64,000 nt of DNA from Pyrenochaeta sp. MPI-SDFR-AT-0127 (GCA_020747015.1 JAGTJM010000016.1:124001-188000); one strand, 5' to 3'; positions 43,401 to 55,044 are shown, numbered from the stretch's first letter. Notes: generated by a model not told the origin, from the letters alone. Program-made: numbers and translations.

Positions 43401-45585
43401 GAGGACGAGAGAAAAGCGACCCATTCGAGCCACCATGCCTTCTACCATGAAAGCAACTCGGTCCGTGTCACGTAGGTACTAGAGCCCTGGCGCCGGAAAA
43501 TATAAATCCAACCGAAAACCAACGCGCCGGCCCAGCCTGACCAGGAATTTAGCCTTGGAAGCGTCGTGAGCCAAAAATGGCAGCGGAAATATTAACCATA
43601 ACAGAAGGTACTATATCGCTCACAGATTACCCTCATCTCTTATTACGGTCCCCCGAAGCTACGGCATGTGCACAACGGCCTGTCCAGGGATCTGGGATTG
43701 CTGTCCTACCGTGGCGGGCGCAGCCGCTGTGTCACTCGGAGCGTTGCTCTTGCGCTTCATCCCCATGCAAGCCAGACGATTTTTTTTGTCGGCCAACTGA
43801 CGGCTGCCCACCACCAGCCCTGCATTGCGGGCACTTTGCAGTCATCACCCTCAGCATGCTGAGTCTCTGCGTCACTTGCAAGGATACAATGGCACGACAG
43901 GCTCATGGATTCAACCGCGGGATCTACGAACCGGTGCCTGGGCCTCTGGACACGTTGTGCCAAAAGTAGTCCAGTCAGGGGTCTCGCTATCCTGGCTATC
44001 CTCCTGGGGTCCTTGCAGGCTCGCCCGTCCTGGGGCCCATTCTCGATTTGCGACTGGGTACGGGCCGAGAAGGCGGCCGTGTTGGATCATAACAGAATGT
44101 CCAATATTGATATCAGCGCTGACTTTCTCTCGTGTGCATGTGATCACCCTCGCACAGCATACATGCGGCACAGAAGGCTCTCAGGTCGTCGCCTGCAGTA
44201 TCTCGTAAAACACCAACAAGCGAGCCATGCAGGATTTCGCCCATGGTGCAAGTAGTCTAATCAGGCCCGCAACGGAACGAGAAATTTCCGTCTCTCAGGT
44301 GCTGTCTTTGAAGTCAAGCCCTTTGCCGAGATGGTCGAGTGTGACGACGCCGGCGTCTACAGAAGCGACAAGTCTGAGACTACGCCTCTCAAGGAAGCCA
44401 CTCCGCGGCCGTTTTTCGCGCCCAAGACTGATTCAGGCTGATGATTTTCATTGAATTGTGAAGAGAGTTTTGCAGCGAGATTGCGTTTCGATTTAGGCGT
44501 GCTTGTCTTATCAAAAAGCCGTTGAAGACGAAAATCGCTGGGGAGACACAATGCGCGGCGTAACACGATACCACATGCGCGCAGCGTGCGTGTATACTTG
44601 AAGCAAAGCTCCCTTGCCTGACCACCCGGCCATCGCACGGCTATCAAGCTCGTGTGCAGGTCGCACAGAAGATATTGTGGCGGCTTCTCGAAGGTCGGGT
44701 AAGCCGCGAGTGCGCGAGGAAGGATTATTGGAGTCTTTGGGCGTCGGCGCTAGGCAGGGACTAGCGACAGCTCGAGGCTGCGAGTGGAATCAATTCGGGT
44801 AGCGCGGACAATTGTCCGGTTCAATAAATCTCCTCGAGCAGATGACGTGCCTGCATGGCCATGTGTACCCGAAGGGCCCCTAACCCTGCTCGGACTTTAG
44901 AGGGTGAGATTGGGGGTCACTCAATACGCGATCTGAGGGCCGGTGGCCTGTCAGTGTCAACTCTATCTGACTTCGATATAAGCCGGAAACTCTGTCCCAG
45001 CCTCGCGCAGCACGCAGATCCAGGCTAGGAACTGACCTGCAGCCTGTCAATCCTAATCAGACGATGCCAGTGACAGCCACTCGCACCCAACATCTTGGCC
45101 AATACTTCAAAAGGGATGTTGTGGCCCTGCTGGATGCTATTGACTCGGAATCTTCCTTTCGCTTTTGGGGCTATGAGGAGCGATGCGACTATTGACTCGA
45201 TTCGCGAGGCTCGAGTGGGGCATGATGGTCACCCCCTTCTAGTATACAGCATGGCGTTCACTGTGACAGAGTTTCGCCCATCGGTACGTACCTGGTATGC
45301 ACTCATGCGGCACAGCAACGGTGATGACAGTCATGCGGCGCAAGGCTTTGCGCCCGACTAACTAGTCGCGGCATTGAATAGGCAATAATGGTCTGACAAT
45401 GCAGACCATGACATCCGTCCCCACGCGATATGGCCTGTTGTCACTTTTTAAATGCGCCACAATGGGTCAAGGACAATCAGTGGTAGCGATGGCTTGCGAA
45501 AGCCCCGGAAGTCATCTTCCGCGCCTTTGAAACTATCAACTGAGGCAAATTGCTAGATCCTGCACTTGGGTATTGAACAATGAAC
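40429..45585. other. 5-kb gene-poor block, GC-rich in part
   Basis: No convincing gene. ORFs up to 244 codons (42714-43448 minus) and 167 codons (40388-40891 plus) are low-complexity, overlap one another and lack domains. Contents seen: a CA microsatellite at 41277-41294 and a GACAGACC-like tract near 42130-42165. It separates the 5' end of the Zn2Cys6/PAS gene (transcribed away) from the 3' end of DBP10, so much of it may be promoter, long leader or non-coding RNA. Confidence 0.4.
41277..41294. repeat. (CA)9 microsatellite
   Basis: Nine CA units in the gene-poor block; a simple repeat without other signal. Confidence 0.85.
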
Positions 45586-48366
45586 TCAAAACTTGCGCTT
45601 CTTCGTTGGTCGAGCATTTTTCGCCTTTCGGTTCTCCTGTACCTTGCGTGATTTTCGCACCGCGTCCACATCCTTGAGCTCACTTTTGGCTCCGCCATCC
45701 TTGAATGCGCCAATTCGCTTCTCCTTTGCTTCTGCCACCCTCTTCTTCTGCACATGGTAGTCGTCACGGTAACGGTCAGCTTGCTTGGGCGCCTTCTCCG
45801 CTTTGTGTTTGTAGCGAGGGGCGTTATTGAACGACGAGGCAGGTCGGTTACCTGGAGCTTCCATCTCGCCGACTCGCGGCATCTTGACTTTGTTTGCTTT
45901 GCGCCAGTCGTCAAAGCGACCGCTGCGGAAACTGGCTGCAATCTTGTGCCCGCTCTCACCTCGTATCATCTTTGCGCCCTTTGAACCATCCTCGTCGTTG
46001 GTACGATTGACGTATTTCTTGGACTTCTTGTCCCATCGCATGCGAGACTTGCTAGCATCAGCGAAGCCTTGAATCTCATCGTTTACGAGCGACATCTCCG
46101 CTGCCCGTGCTGCTGATACGAAGTTCGAGTTTCCAGCGTCGCCGCCGCTCACTCCATACGCCTTCTCTTCAGCCATGTTTTCCTTGGGGAGATAAGACAT
46201 GAAGAAGTCATCATTTCGCCAGTTATCCCGTGTAGATTTCTTCGAAGCAGGTTGCGACACTGACACTTCGAGCTCATCAGAATCAGAATCATAATTACCG
46301 TTTGTAGCTTCGTGATCATCCTCTGACTCCTCATCGATGCCGTTTGTTTCATCAGAAAGCGAGTGATTTGTGGCGAACTGCTCGTCAGCCGCTTTGTTCG
46401 CCTGCTGCTTTGTCTTTTGCCTCTCGACCTGCTCCCGTCTCTTGCGCATGATTTCAGCAGTCTCGCTACCCGTGCCGCGTTTTCCAATTTCAAACACAGT
46501 TTCTGCAGGCCTGAAAGATTGGATTCTCTCGAGCATTTTCTCCTTCTCTCTCAGAGCGTTGTGCTTGTCATCGCTAAAGAGCATGTGCGTATCAGCAAAA
46601 TGTGGTGACGCTACCATTTCTTTGGCTCGGTGCACACTCTGAGCACTTGCTTGGTTTCTCGTCCTCTGGTACTGCTTCTCTCCCTTATCTGCCACACTCA
46701 GCAACAATGCTAGATCCTCATCATCTGTGAGCTGCTTATTCACAAGCTCGACCGATGCCTCTAGCTGGTATGGTGCCAAGCTTCCTACCACAAAGTCCTC
46801 TGCATAATTGGGCTCGTCGCTAGACCTGCCGATCAAAAGTCGCTTGCCAAGGAAAAGTTGTAGATCAATGAGATACGGCAGATCAACATGTCTGCACAAG
46901 CTATACGCCCATCCCTTGCGACCAGCACGGGCCGTCCTCCCCACCCGATGCACGAAGATCTTGGGCTGTGAAGGAAAGTCATAGTTGATGACGTGGTTGA
47001 TATGGGGCATATCAACACCGCGCGCAGCAACATCAGTCACAATGAGGATCCGCGTTAGACCAGTTCGGAAGTCCTGTATTTGCTCTTTTCGCGCTGTTTG
47101 GTCAAGATTACCATACACTGGAGGGGGTCAGCAAACTCTAATGATTTGAAAGACGGCAACTTACCGTAAGATACCGCATACCCCGCAGCTCGAAGTAGGC
47201 TGGCTAAATATTCCACCCTGTGTTTCGTTGCGGCAAAGATAATCGTAGACTCGGCGACCGGGACATCCTTGACAAATCCCTCGCTACGCTTACGTTTCTT
47301 GCCGTTGTTGGATCTCTCGCTGTCTGCCTTGGCTTTTTTAGCAGCGTCAGTCTCGCCGACTGGCACTTTGATAACATTGTCCAGAAGATGAAGGAGGGCC
47401 CCGTCCCGATCTCCAGATTTGATCGTAAAGTAAGCACTTTTAAGGTCTGGCGAGATCTTGCTCTCCGCATCCAGACGGATCAGCTTAGGCTCCTGTAAGC
47501 CTGCTCTTGCAAATTCCACGAGTGATTTGGGAAGCGTAGCACTGAACAGAAGGGTTTGCCTTGACGCGGGCAGAGCGTGCAAGATTTCCGATAGCTGTGC
47601 TGCAAATCCCATTTCGAAGAGGCGATCTGCTTCGTCGAACACAATGTACCGCACGGAGGACAAGTCGAGGCCCATCTCAACCTTGAGATGGAGAAACCGG
47701 CCAGGGGTTGCGATGATAATGTCTGGATTTGTGGTCATAGAGCTGAATTCTGCCAGATTGTCAAATGTGTTCTCATAGACTTGGCTGGGTGTACTTACGC
47801 TCTTCAAGACTATCCCCACCAACTAGCAGAATAGTCCGAAGATCTGTGCCGCGTCCCAATTCCTTCACAACTTTCAATGTCTGCAAGGCAAGCTCACGGG
47901 ACGGCGACATGATGACTCCACGGGCTCCAACCTTTGCCGAATGCGCCTTGAGCTTTTGAATCATAGGAATGACAAAAGCAGCTGTTTTGCCTGACCCTGT
48001 CCTGGCCATTCCCACCACATCGTCGCCTTGAAGCATGAGCGGGACAGCTTTGCGCTGAATCGGAGTTGGTATTTTGAAGCCTTTCTGCGTGATAGCCTTC
48101 AGAAGCGCCGCGTTCAAGCCCATTGCCTGAAAACCGCCGCCCTTCTTGATCGACTTGCCTAGATTGGAGCCTTTGCGGTCCGAGGCAGCTTGTTTTGCAG
48201 CAATGAATGCTTCATCGTCTGAGCCATCATCACTCCCAATATCGAGATTTATCCCAAGATCTGCTGCAATTCCCTCTTCTTGCTTCGCTTCACTACCGCC
48301 GGCAAGGGCATCGAATATGTCGAACTCGTTCTCGGAGAGCGCCGGGGAGCTCGCGCGAGGAGCCAT
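45586..48366 (-). CDS. dbp10: DEAD-box RNA helicase Dbp10 (60S biogenesis)
   Basis: Three exons: 48366-47799, 47749-47165 and 47117-45586; 894 residues, close to the family's roughly 900. Introns of 49 and 47 nt restore GGDSLEEQFSSMTTNPDIII and AVSYGVYGNLDQTARKEQ. The start MAPRASSPALSENEFDIFDA precedes an acidic segment. Motifs in order: Q motif GFKIPTPIQRKAVP, I ARTGSGKT (121-128), Ia PSRELALQ, Ib TPGRFLH, II FDEADRLFEMGF, III SAT, V VTDVAARGVD and VI HRVGRTAR. A basic/acidic insert (RSNNGKKRKRSEG) lies between motifs III and IV, and the C-terminus (DBP10CT-type) contains SYLPKENMAEEKAYGV and a Lys/Arg tail. Dbp10 acts in nucleolar pre-60S particles near the peptidyl-transferase region. It is divergent from RPA2 with 240 nt between starts. 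Confidence 0.92.
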
Positions 48367-48606
48367 GGCGGAAAATTTGTACGTGCAGGACTCGAAAGTG
48401 GTGTGCGACGCTTGACCAAGCCTGATGTCTGAGAAGTGCACTGCATCCCGAATGTTGGAAAATTTCGAGCTCGGACCATCGAAATCTTGGCTACCAGGGG
48501 TGTGAGGGTTGCGCCTTCCACGTGCCCCGCGATGGGGCAGTCGCGTCCGACGCGTTCTGCCATCGCTACATATCTGCACCGTGTCACTCACCCACAGGGC
48601 GACGAA
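48367..48606. promoter_or_regulatory. Shared divergent promoter, DBP10/RPA2
   Basis: Only 240 nt separate the two start codons, so both promoters and 5' UTRs must lie here. I see no specific factor site to name. Confidence 0.6.
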
Positions 48607-49539
48607 ATGAGTATGCAACCCAAATTTTACTCTTACCACTTCCTCTAGACTGACCATCTTTAGACTACAACAGCTACGAGACATCGTATACCTCATACGG
48701 TGCCGGCGGCGGCGCTGGCGGAGGTGGTTTCATTCCTGGCGATGGGAGCCAGCAGAGTCCTGGAGGTCGTCGAGAACATGCCCAAGATTCACTACGTCCG
48801 GTCACAATCAAGCAGATACTGGAAGCTCAGGCAGAGGTTGGTAGTAGTGACGTTTTCAAGATCGATGGCGCAGTAGTCTCTCAGGTATGTGGCGGGATTC
48901 TGATTTCTGATTTTGCACTCACATCTCTACCAGCTCACATTTGTTGCCCAAATACGCAATATCTCGACGCAGACTACACATACGACCTACAGACTCGACG
49001 ATGGTACCGGCAGCATTGAGGTAAAGCAATGGGTGGATTCAGATACGGCGGATCAGACCAACCCCAACAAAGTCAAGCTCGTTGAAGGAGCCTATTGCAG
49101 GGCATGGGGCAAGCTGAAGGCCTTCAATGATCGGAGATCAGTCGGAGCGCAAATCATTCGCCCGATTGAAGACATGAACGAAGTCTCTTATCACTTGCTC
49201 GAGGCCACCGCAGTCCATCTGTACTTCACCCGTGGACCGCCTGGTAGTACCGCCGCAGGGACGGCTACTGCCAATGGAACTGCAGGACAGCAGCAGGCAG
49301 CAGCAGGTGGCAATTATGGTGGTTACGACCTTGCCGGCTACAATCCAGTAGCCAAGCGGGTATTCCAATATCTACGAGAGGCGCCGCAGTCCAATGAGGG
49401 TCTCCATCAGCAGGAGATTGCTGCAAAACTCGGTATAGAGACGGCAGATGTGGCAAGGGCTGGAGATGACCTCTTGGCAGGAGGTCTGATATACACTACT
49501 GTTGACGACCAAACCTGGGCGATTCTAGAGGCTGATTAG
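48607..49539 (+). CDS. rfa2: Replication protein A 32-kDa subunit (RPA2)
   Basis: Three exons: 48607-48610, 48664-48884 and 48934-49539; 276 residues. The first coding exon is only ATGA: ATG A|GTATGC...CTTTAG|AC TAC gives MNYNSYETSYTSYGAGGGAG, the Tyr/Gly/Ser-rich phosphorylated N-terminus of RPA32. Without this intron the ATG frame stops after 13 codons. The OB fold begins RPVTIKQILEAQAEVGSSDV and continues across intron 2 with LTFVAQIRNISTQTTHTTYR, then LDDGTGSIEVKQWVD. A Gly/Ala/Gln linker leads to a C-terminal winged helix (NEGLHQQEIAAKLGIETADV). RPA2 is part of the single-stranded-DNA-binding heterotrimer in replication, repair and checkpoint signalling. Length is normal. The tiny exon is the least certain point. 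Confidence 0.88.
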
Positions 49540-49703
49540 GATCGGTAAGAGTGTGGCGGTGTTCTACGGACGCTAGAATGAGAAGCAGAATAGAGTCGGC
49601 ATTGTGACGATTTAGCCGCAGGGAAGCGTAACCGTAATGACATTATGTCTCCAATATGAGAGGCGCATGGGGTATATACGAGAAGTCCATATGAACTGCG
49701 CTT

Positions 49704-50533
49704 CTACCTTCTCTCCGCATTTGTAGAGAGGAACAACACGCACGCCGCAACAATAGATGCCGATACCACAGTAAACACAATCTGCGTCTTCCAGCCAGTT
49801 TGCACTAGTGCTTGCCGCTGACTGTACTGCGAGACTGTGCTGATGTAATTTGCCAACCCAGATAACAAGCACAATAAAGACAGGATCCAGAAGATGATGC
49901 CTAATGGTAAGGCGAATTTCTTTTCTACAGCTTGTCAATGGCATACTCGACTGTCTGGCAGTGAGTATACATACCAAGAGCGCTAGGCTTGGACTTGAGA
50001 TGGAAGGACAAAACGATAGCCACCGATACTATGGCCATGTACACACTGAGCTTGAGCCAGGCAAGGAAAGCTGTAGATTTAGTTAATCTCAGAATTCCAT
50101 ATGCAATCCAGTCATTACGTACTTCTCTCATTCGCAGCATGATCTCGAGCATCGGAGGAGACATTGTCGAATAAGAGTACCCCGAGCAACGGTCTTTCCC
50201 TAAAAACTGCGCGATCATACTCATTATCTCTGCAGCTCGTCAGCTTGAGTTTTAGCTCGATTGGAAAGCACCCATTACTGTTTTACGAGAATCGGCTTCC
50301 GTCCGAAGGGGTTATAAAACGGTTGGTATGGCTCGTCTAGAATCGCTTCATCGGACTCGCCCATGCGATCTAGGGTTCTAAAATCCATGCTGCTGTTCTT
50401 ACTTTGAGCTTGAAGGATGAGTGGATCTTGGGATGGTGTAGAGCCGTCCCCGCAATGGGCCACTGTCGAGCGCAAGTGGGTCAATCACGCCTGCTCGCAC
50501 GGGCCATTTTGCAGGAGCGGCTGGTGAGGTCAT
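49704..50533 (-). CDS. DUF202-type membrane protein, possible 5' frameshift
   Basis: Exons upstream of the stop at 49704: 49704-49924, 49975-50070, 50119-50227 and 50287 upward. From an internal ATG (50388, MDFRTLDRMGESDEAILDEP) the model is intact with 175 residues. Membrane segments are VYMAIVSVAIVLSFHL, IIFWILSLLCLLSGLANYI and IVFTVVSASIVAACVLFL; FLAWLKLS is the DUF202-type signature. A better-looking start lies at 50533 (MTSPAAPAKWPVRAGVIDPL, then ALDSGPLRG), but it is out of frame by one base; one extra G in the GGGG at about 50446 would explain it and lead into GDGSTPSQDPLILQAQ. Either the gene carries a recent frameshift, the assembly has a homopolymer error, or translation starts internally. 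In fungi such proteins are vacuolar or polyphosphate-related; the function here is unknown. It is divergent from the CIA30 gene. Confidence 0.65.
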
Positions 50534-50609
50534 GAGCCAATCCGGGTCTGTGTTGCCGATGAGCTTCTAGGGTGAACATCATAGAGCTTCCCTCTACACA
50601 CTATCAAAT

Positions 50610-51588
50610 ATGGGGAATTCTAAAGATCTTGTGCTTTTTGGTGGTGACAAGTAAGTGCAAATGCTGTCAGTGGCATTGGCCATCGCTGATTGACTACCCA
50701 GAGGCTGGAAGGCCGAGGATTGGACGGCAAGTGATGACAGGGTACGAGGAGGATCGTCTCAGGTAACACATCAATCTAACCTCAACACTCCGCGCAATGG
50801 CGCTGATCTGCGTATAGTCATATCTTGAAATCACAAACTCTGCAGCCCGCTTCCATGGCACCCTCGACATCAAGACTCTAGGAGGCGCGGGCTTTGCCAG
50901 CCAGCGCACCACAGGCGATGATCGAACCTGGGATCTCTCCAGCTACGATGGCATCCACCTCCATTTAGGAAAGCATGATGGCAAAAAGTATACATTGACT
51001 TTGAAAGACGAAATTTTGCCGCCTAACCCGGAGAATGGTCGTGAGCAGTCGACAATCAGCTACGAGTACGACTTCAGCTCGGCATCAGAAAACGGGCTGT
51101 ATGTACCGTGGCATGCATTGAAACCCACTTACCGGGGAAAAGGCAAAGATGATGCGGAGCCGCTGGACACAAAGAGCGTGAAGCGAGTTAGCATCATGAT
51201 GAGGAGGTAGGATTTCTTCCACAACGTTACGTAGGATGCAAATGTTAACGATGAGCAGTTTTTTTGGCGAGCAAGAAGGCGATTTCTCGCTTGAAATCAA
51301 ATCGATCAAAGCTATCTCCCAATTCGGTGATCTAGAGAAGGGTATTGTGAACCATAAGGGTGAAGCGACTGAATCTGACGTAAGATCTCAACAGTCACCT
51401 CTGTAACCATCGCGACTGACAGCTTCTATCAGGATCAAAAGCCATGGTCATGGAAAGAATCGAATTTGGTAGGGTTAGTTATCATTCTGTCATCTACCTG
51501 GGCTATCTGCTTCGGATTCTGCTGGTGGAGAGGTTACGATACAAGCTTCATGAGGGCTGGCCGATGGTGGAGAATGGCGAGGTCGTAG
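50610..51588 (+). CDS. CIA30-domain protein with a C-terminal membrane anchor
   Basis: Five exons: 50610-50650, 50702-50762, 50818-51206, 51259-51379 and 51433-51588; 255 residues. The N-terminus MGNSKDLVLFGGDKGWKAED, then WTASDDRVRGGSSQ, is the family opening. The CIA30 beta-sandwich follows: FHGTLDIKTLGGAGFASQRT, then WDLSSYDGIHLHLGKHDGKK, YTLTLKDEILPP and YVPWHALKPTYRGK. The last exon encodes a membrane helix, LVGLVIILSSTWAICFGFCW, then Arg-rich RGYDTSFMRAGRWWRMARS. CIA30/NDUFAF1 relatives assist complex I assembly, but fungal paralogues with a C-terminal anchor are found outside mitochondria, and no presequence is visible here, so an ER or other membrane location is likely. Its start is 76 nt from the upstream start of the DUF202 gene. 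The fourth intron (GTAAGA...TATCAG) is required for the anchor. Confidence 0.8.
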
Positions 51589-52252
51589 AGCAAAGAATAG
51601 ACCCGTTTCACGATACCACTCTAGAGAATGGTTTGCCGTAACTAAAAGATCCCAAGTTCATTGTTATGCGTGAATATAGTGTACGGAGTCTCCTTGTGGC
51701 TCCTTCAGCGTTGTACGTTCAGGCTGTGTTTTTGCAAAGACGGGCTTAGAGCCACAATCTTAATATTGACACCTAATTCCTCTAGCTTGGGTCGAGTTCA
51801 TTGAAGCTGAAAACTCTGTATCTTCTAAGCCTCTGATTGAATGTAGGATGGTGCACATCCCTTTTACCTTCCGTCTACTGTGAACAATCGCCAAGAACAC
51901 GTCACCATGTTCGTTGTCCTATCCTATAAGTTTCAATTGCTTTTGAAAAGCTTTCGGCGGGTTGAGCCTGGTGATGCCAGGATGTTTTTTGTGTGGCTTG
52001 GTCGACTTAGTAACCACTGAAGCCTATATAATGGATGTTGAAATTGTGGGCGACCGGTGCAGAATCAAGAAACTTGAGGAGAGAGATAAGAGCATTGTAG
52101 GTTAGGCCAGGGTACCTACCCTAGCTAGGAGAAAGGTAACCCCAGGATGTAAGTCACACTTCTCTCTGCCGTGCATCATGAAATCGTCCTATGCGAGCGG
52201 AAAAAGGTCCAATATTCCTTGATCGGAGTTGCGGCTAGAAACATCTCTTACT
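51589..52252. other. Convergent intergenic spacer
   Basis: About 660 nt, AT-rich, between two converging genes. No coding or RNA signal seen. Confidence 0.5.
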
Positions 52253-53491
52253 TTAGTCCCAGTTCATACAATCAATCGCCCTCCGTATGTGCTCTGCACC
52301 AAGCGCTTCACAATTCTTTGTTTGGTCACACTCATGCTTCCCACCCCCAAACACATGCATTTTCTCCCCTGACCAAAATTCTTTGTCACTATGCCATCTC
52401 TTCTGCCTCTCTTCTGTCTCATTCATCAACACCGTAAGAGGCCTGGGGTTACTCCCACCACCGTGGATCTCCGTTCGCAGGGCAGTCTTTACGATCCTCT
52501 TCCAATCTCGCGCTTCCAGCTCAATGTTGAAACCCATTGGGCAGTCAGGGGTTCCCGTGTGTAAGTGAAGCAATGCAGGATTGTTGTCGCCGATGCGATA
52601 TGGCTTCTTCTGCCCGGTCTGCTCAAGGCGAGCTGCTTCAGAGTCGGTTTCGAGGAGTACTTTATTGAAGCGTTCGACTATTGCTTTGAAAAGAGCTCCG
52701 ATAGACTGAATGTTTTGGATTGCGCTGAAAGCTTCTTTTGGACACTGTGGGCAGTGTATCAATTCGGACAGGGCGCTCATGGCTTTGCGGAGTGGGATAA
52801 CGATTTGCGGGAAGGAGAAGGACGTTACGGATTGGAGTTCAGTTAGAGTAAGATACACTATGGAGAGACATGTGCATGGCCCCATGTTTGAGTGCATCGA
52901 CATAGGTTCCTCGACTTGGGTTGGTTGGGAGACAGGCTGAAGATCCCATAGGGATGGGTCGATGGAACCATCAAGGCTAAAGCTGTGATGGAATCAGTAC
53001 ATAGCAGGCAACCAGTAACAAAGACGTACCCTAGATTAGATGTCGGCGATGTTGCGAATCCATTTAGAAGACCAAGGTCATGATGCAACGGAGTTACTGT
53101 CCCGTTGACCGTGGAAACATTCGAAGAATTAGAGTCATGCAGTTGGGGCGGAGAAGTCAGTCCAAAGTCCGAGAAATCTGATAGCGCAGGAAGGTCATCC
53201 AAAGTAAGGGGATGATTGATCTGAATTTCGGTTGTCTGTTCAGCAGGCTCGTCTGCTTCCCCTTCTCTTCGCCTCTTCCTGGGTCTTCCCATCTGCTTTT
53301 GTGGCGAGTAAGTACATTCAATACTCTCTCTAATGCAACGTAAGCATTTCGGTGTATCACCTGAGCACTTCAACTTTCGTGTTCCTGTGGCGATCAGTCG
53401 TAGATTCTGCTATGTGAAAGAGAGTACCAGGCTGCTTACGACACTCATCACAGGCCGCATGAAGCTTCTCCGTCGCCTGCACTTGAGCCAT
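52253..53491 (-). CDS. Zn2Cys6 transcription factor, AflR-like
   Basis: Exons 53491-53440, 53384-53030 and 52982-52253 give 378 residues. The start MAQVQATEKLHAACDEC leads into the zinc cluster; the first intron (55 nt, GTAAGC...CCACAG) falls just after the second Cys. Spliced, it reads ACDECRTRKLKCSGDTPKC, then LRCIRESIECTY: C-2-C-6-C-6-C-2-C-6-C. The basic linker QMGRPRKRRREGE is typical for DNA contact or nuclear import. The second intron (GTACGT...TCACAG) leads into FSLDGSIDPSLWDLQP. The C-terminal part has TLTELQSVTSFSFPQIVIPL, IHCPQCPKEAFSAIQNIQSI and a helical region, the arrangement of the AflR regulator family. AflR-type proteins often control secondary-metabolite clusters, yet no polyketide, terpene or peptide synthase is nearby, so the target is unknown. 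Confidence 0.82.
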
Positions 53492-55044
53492 ATTGCCGAT
53501 ATCGACTTTTTCTTTGATTCTGAAGACTACGGCTCAAAGGTTGAAAGGCATGCAAGCTAGCCAAGGATGTTCTGTGCTGGTGTTCAGGTCCCATCAGTTT
53601 GGTCGCCGCCAAGACAGGATGTGGCTGCCGCCTGGTACACGTGACCGAAGGGGAGCCAACTGCTTATTGCACAAGTACAACTTCGTTTGCCAATGACCTC
53701 TTTGCATCAGATCATTGATACGGCGGGTATACTTTGATAATCTTGAGGCTGATCAGGTGTGGTTTGCTTGCATGCTTTACGAACAGAGCTTCCTGATTAG
53801 ATAGACGGCACATGAAGTCAGTGTTTGTGCATGACATCTTTGTGCTCTAACGCTTTGGGCTACTAGATCTATCAGCGACTAGACGGGCAGGATTGTTCAT
53901 CAGTTTCCGTGGTCGTTTAGTTTTAGTCCAAGCACTTGAGTTGTCCTGCCAGACATTTGTAAGAAAGCCAATTAGCAGCTGATCGGCAGAACATTTCTAA
54001 GCAACTCTTTCACGATTGGTAGAATACTGTCCATACACGAACAGATCAGCCATAGCTTTCTAGGAACCTCCTCCCGCGGCCGTTCAGAGGTCGACGTGAG
54101 GGGTTAAATGATGTTTGAACAGGCGTGGCTTTGCGGCCATTTCAGACCACGAGTGATACAAAACTCATGAAGCACAGTGCACGTTGGTCTTTGAGAAGAA
54201 TCCGAAAAGAATATTTGCACGGGCTACTGATGTGATCCAATCACACCTTTGTGAATTCACGATGCCAGCCGCCAAAGTGAGGCGGTGTATGCCAAGTTGA
54301 GCCATCGCCAATGTTTCCTCCCCCAGATCAGAAGTGGAGCGCTCCGAAGCGTTGCATGTTGGCGGGGCTGAGTTCCAGATCGATACATTGGCATGTGGGT
54401 TGGAGTCATCCTGCGATCCGACGCTGTGGGCATGGGAAAGCAGTGGCGCTGTTTCACAAGAGGACACTCTCACCGACTCCCCAGCGAAACGCGTCGCATA
54501 CCGGCAAATGAGACAAAGGTCTGCGCAAATATGATTGATGAAAAGGGCGGCAGTGCTGCTCCGCCCTCTTCTGGCAGCGGAAATGGAAGCCATTTCTGCC
54601 GTCCTAGGCTAGTGTTCGTAATCACCTCCACCGGTTTTCGGTGCGCAGCTGCTAGGGTGTCCCATGCGTCGCGCTGCACGCCCTGCGCTGGTACAGGCCA
54701 AAAAAGCTGATGCCTGATTACCTGTCGCTACGCTTTTCAATGAGCGCAGAGGAGGCGGCTTCATCGGAGTCGGCATGGAGGGATCCTTGGGCGCGTCAAG
54801 CGCGAGCCTGAACTGTTTTCCGCAGCCGAGGACGGGCGTGCTGGACGCGAAGGTGGTGGGAAGAGGCGGTTCTTCATCTTTGAGGGAATATCTGAAGCGG
54901 CGCTTTACGAGGGCTGCGCGAACGTGATGCTCTTTAAGCCCGGTACGGTTAGTGCTGATATTATATTGTGCCACTGGAGGAGGCCATTGGCTGAAGGGTG
55001 GTGCAGCGCTGGGGTTTCGGCTGGGTCTGCTCCTGCACGTTGAG
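53492..55044. other. Intergenic region upstream of cpc-1
   Basis: About 1.55 kb. ORFs such as 54165-54593 (minus) and 54609-55052 (minus) lack domains; the second overlaps the cpc-1 promoter and may be chance. No repeat or tRNA was recognised. Confidence 0.4.

Noticed and set aside
42714..43448. 244-codon minus-strand ORF in the gene-poor block
   Set aside because: No domain, mixed composition, overlaps several plus-strand ORFs of similar length; length explained by GC content.
50910..50940. Sequence resembling a tRNA T-arm in reverse complement (GATGATCGAACCTGGGATC)
   Set aside because: Lies inside the CIA30 coding exon (GDDRTWDLSS) and no acceptor or anticodon arms are present.
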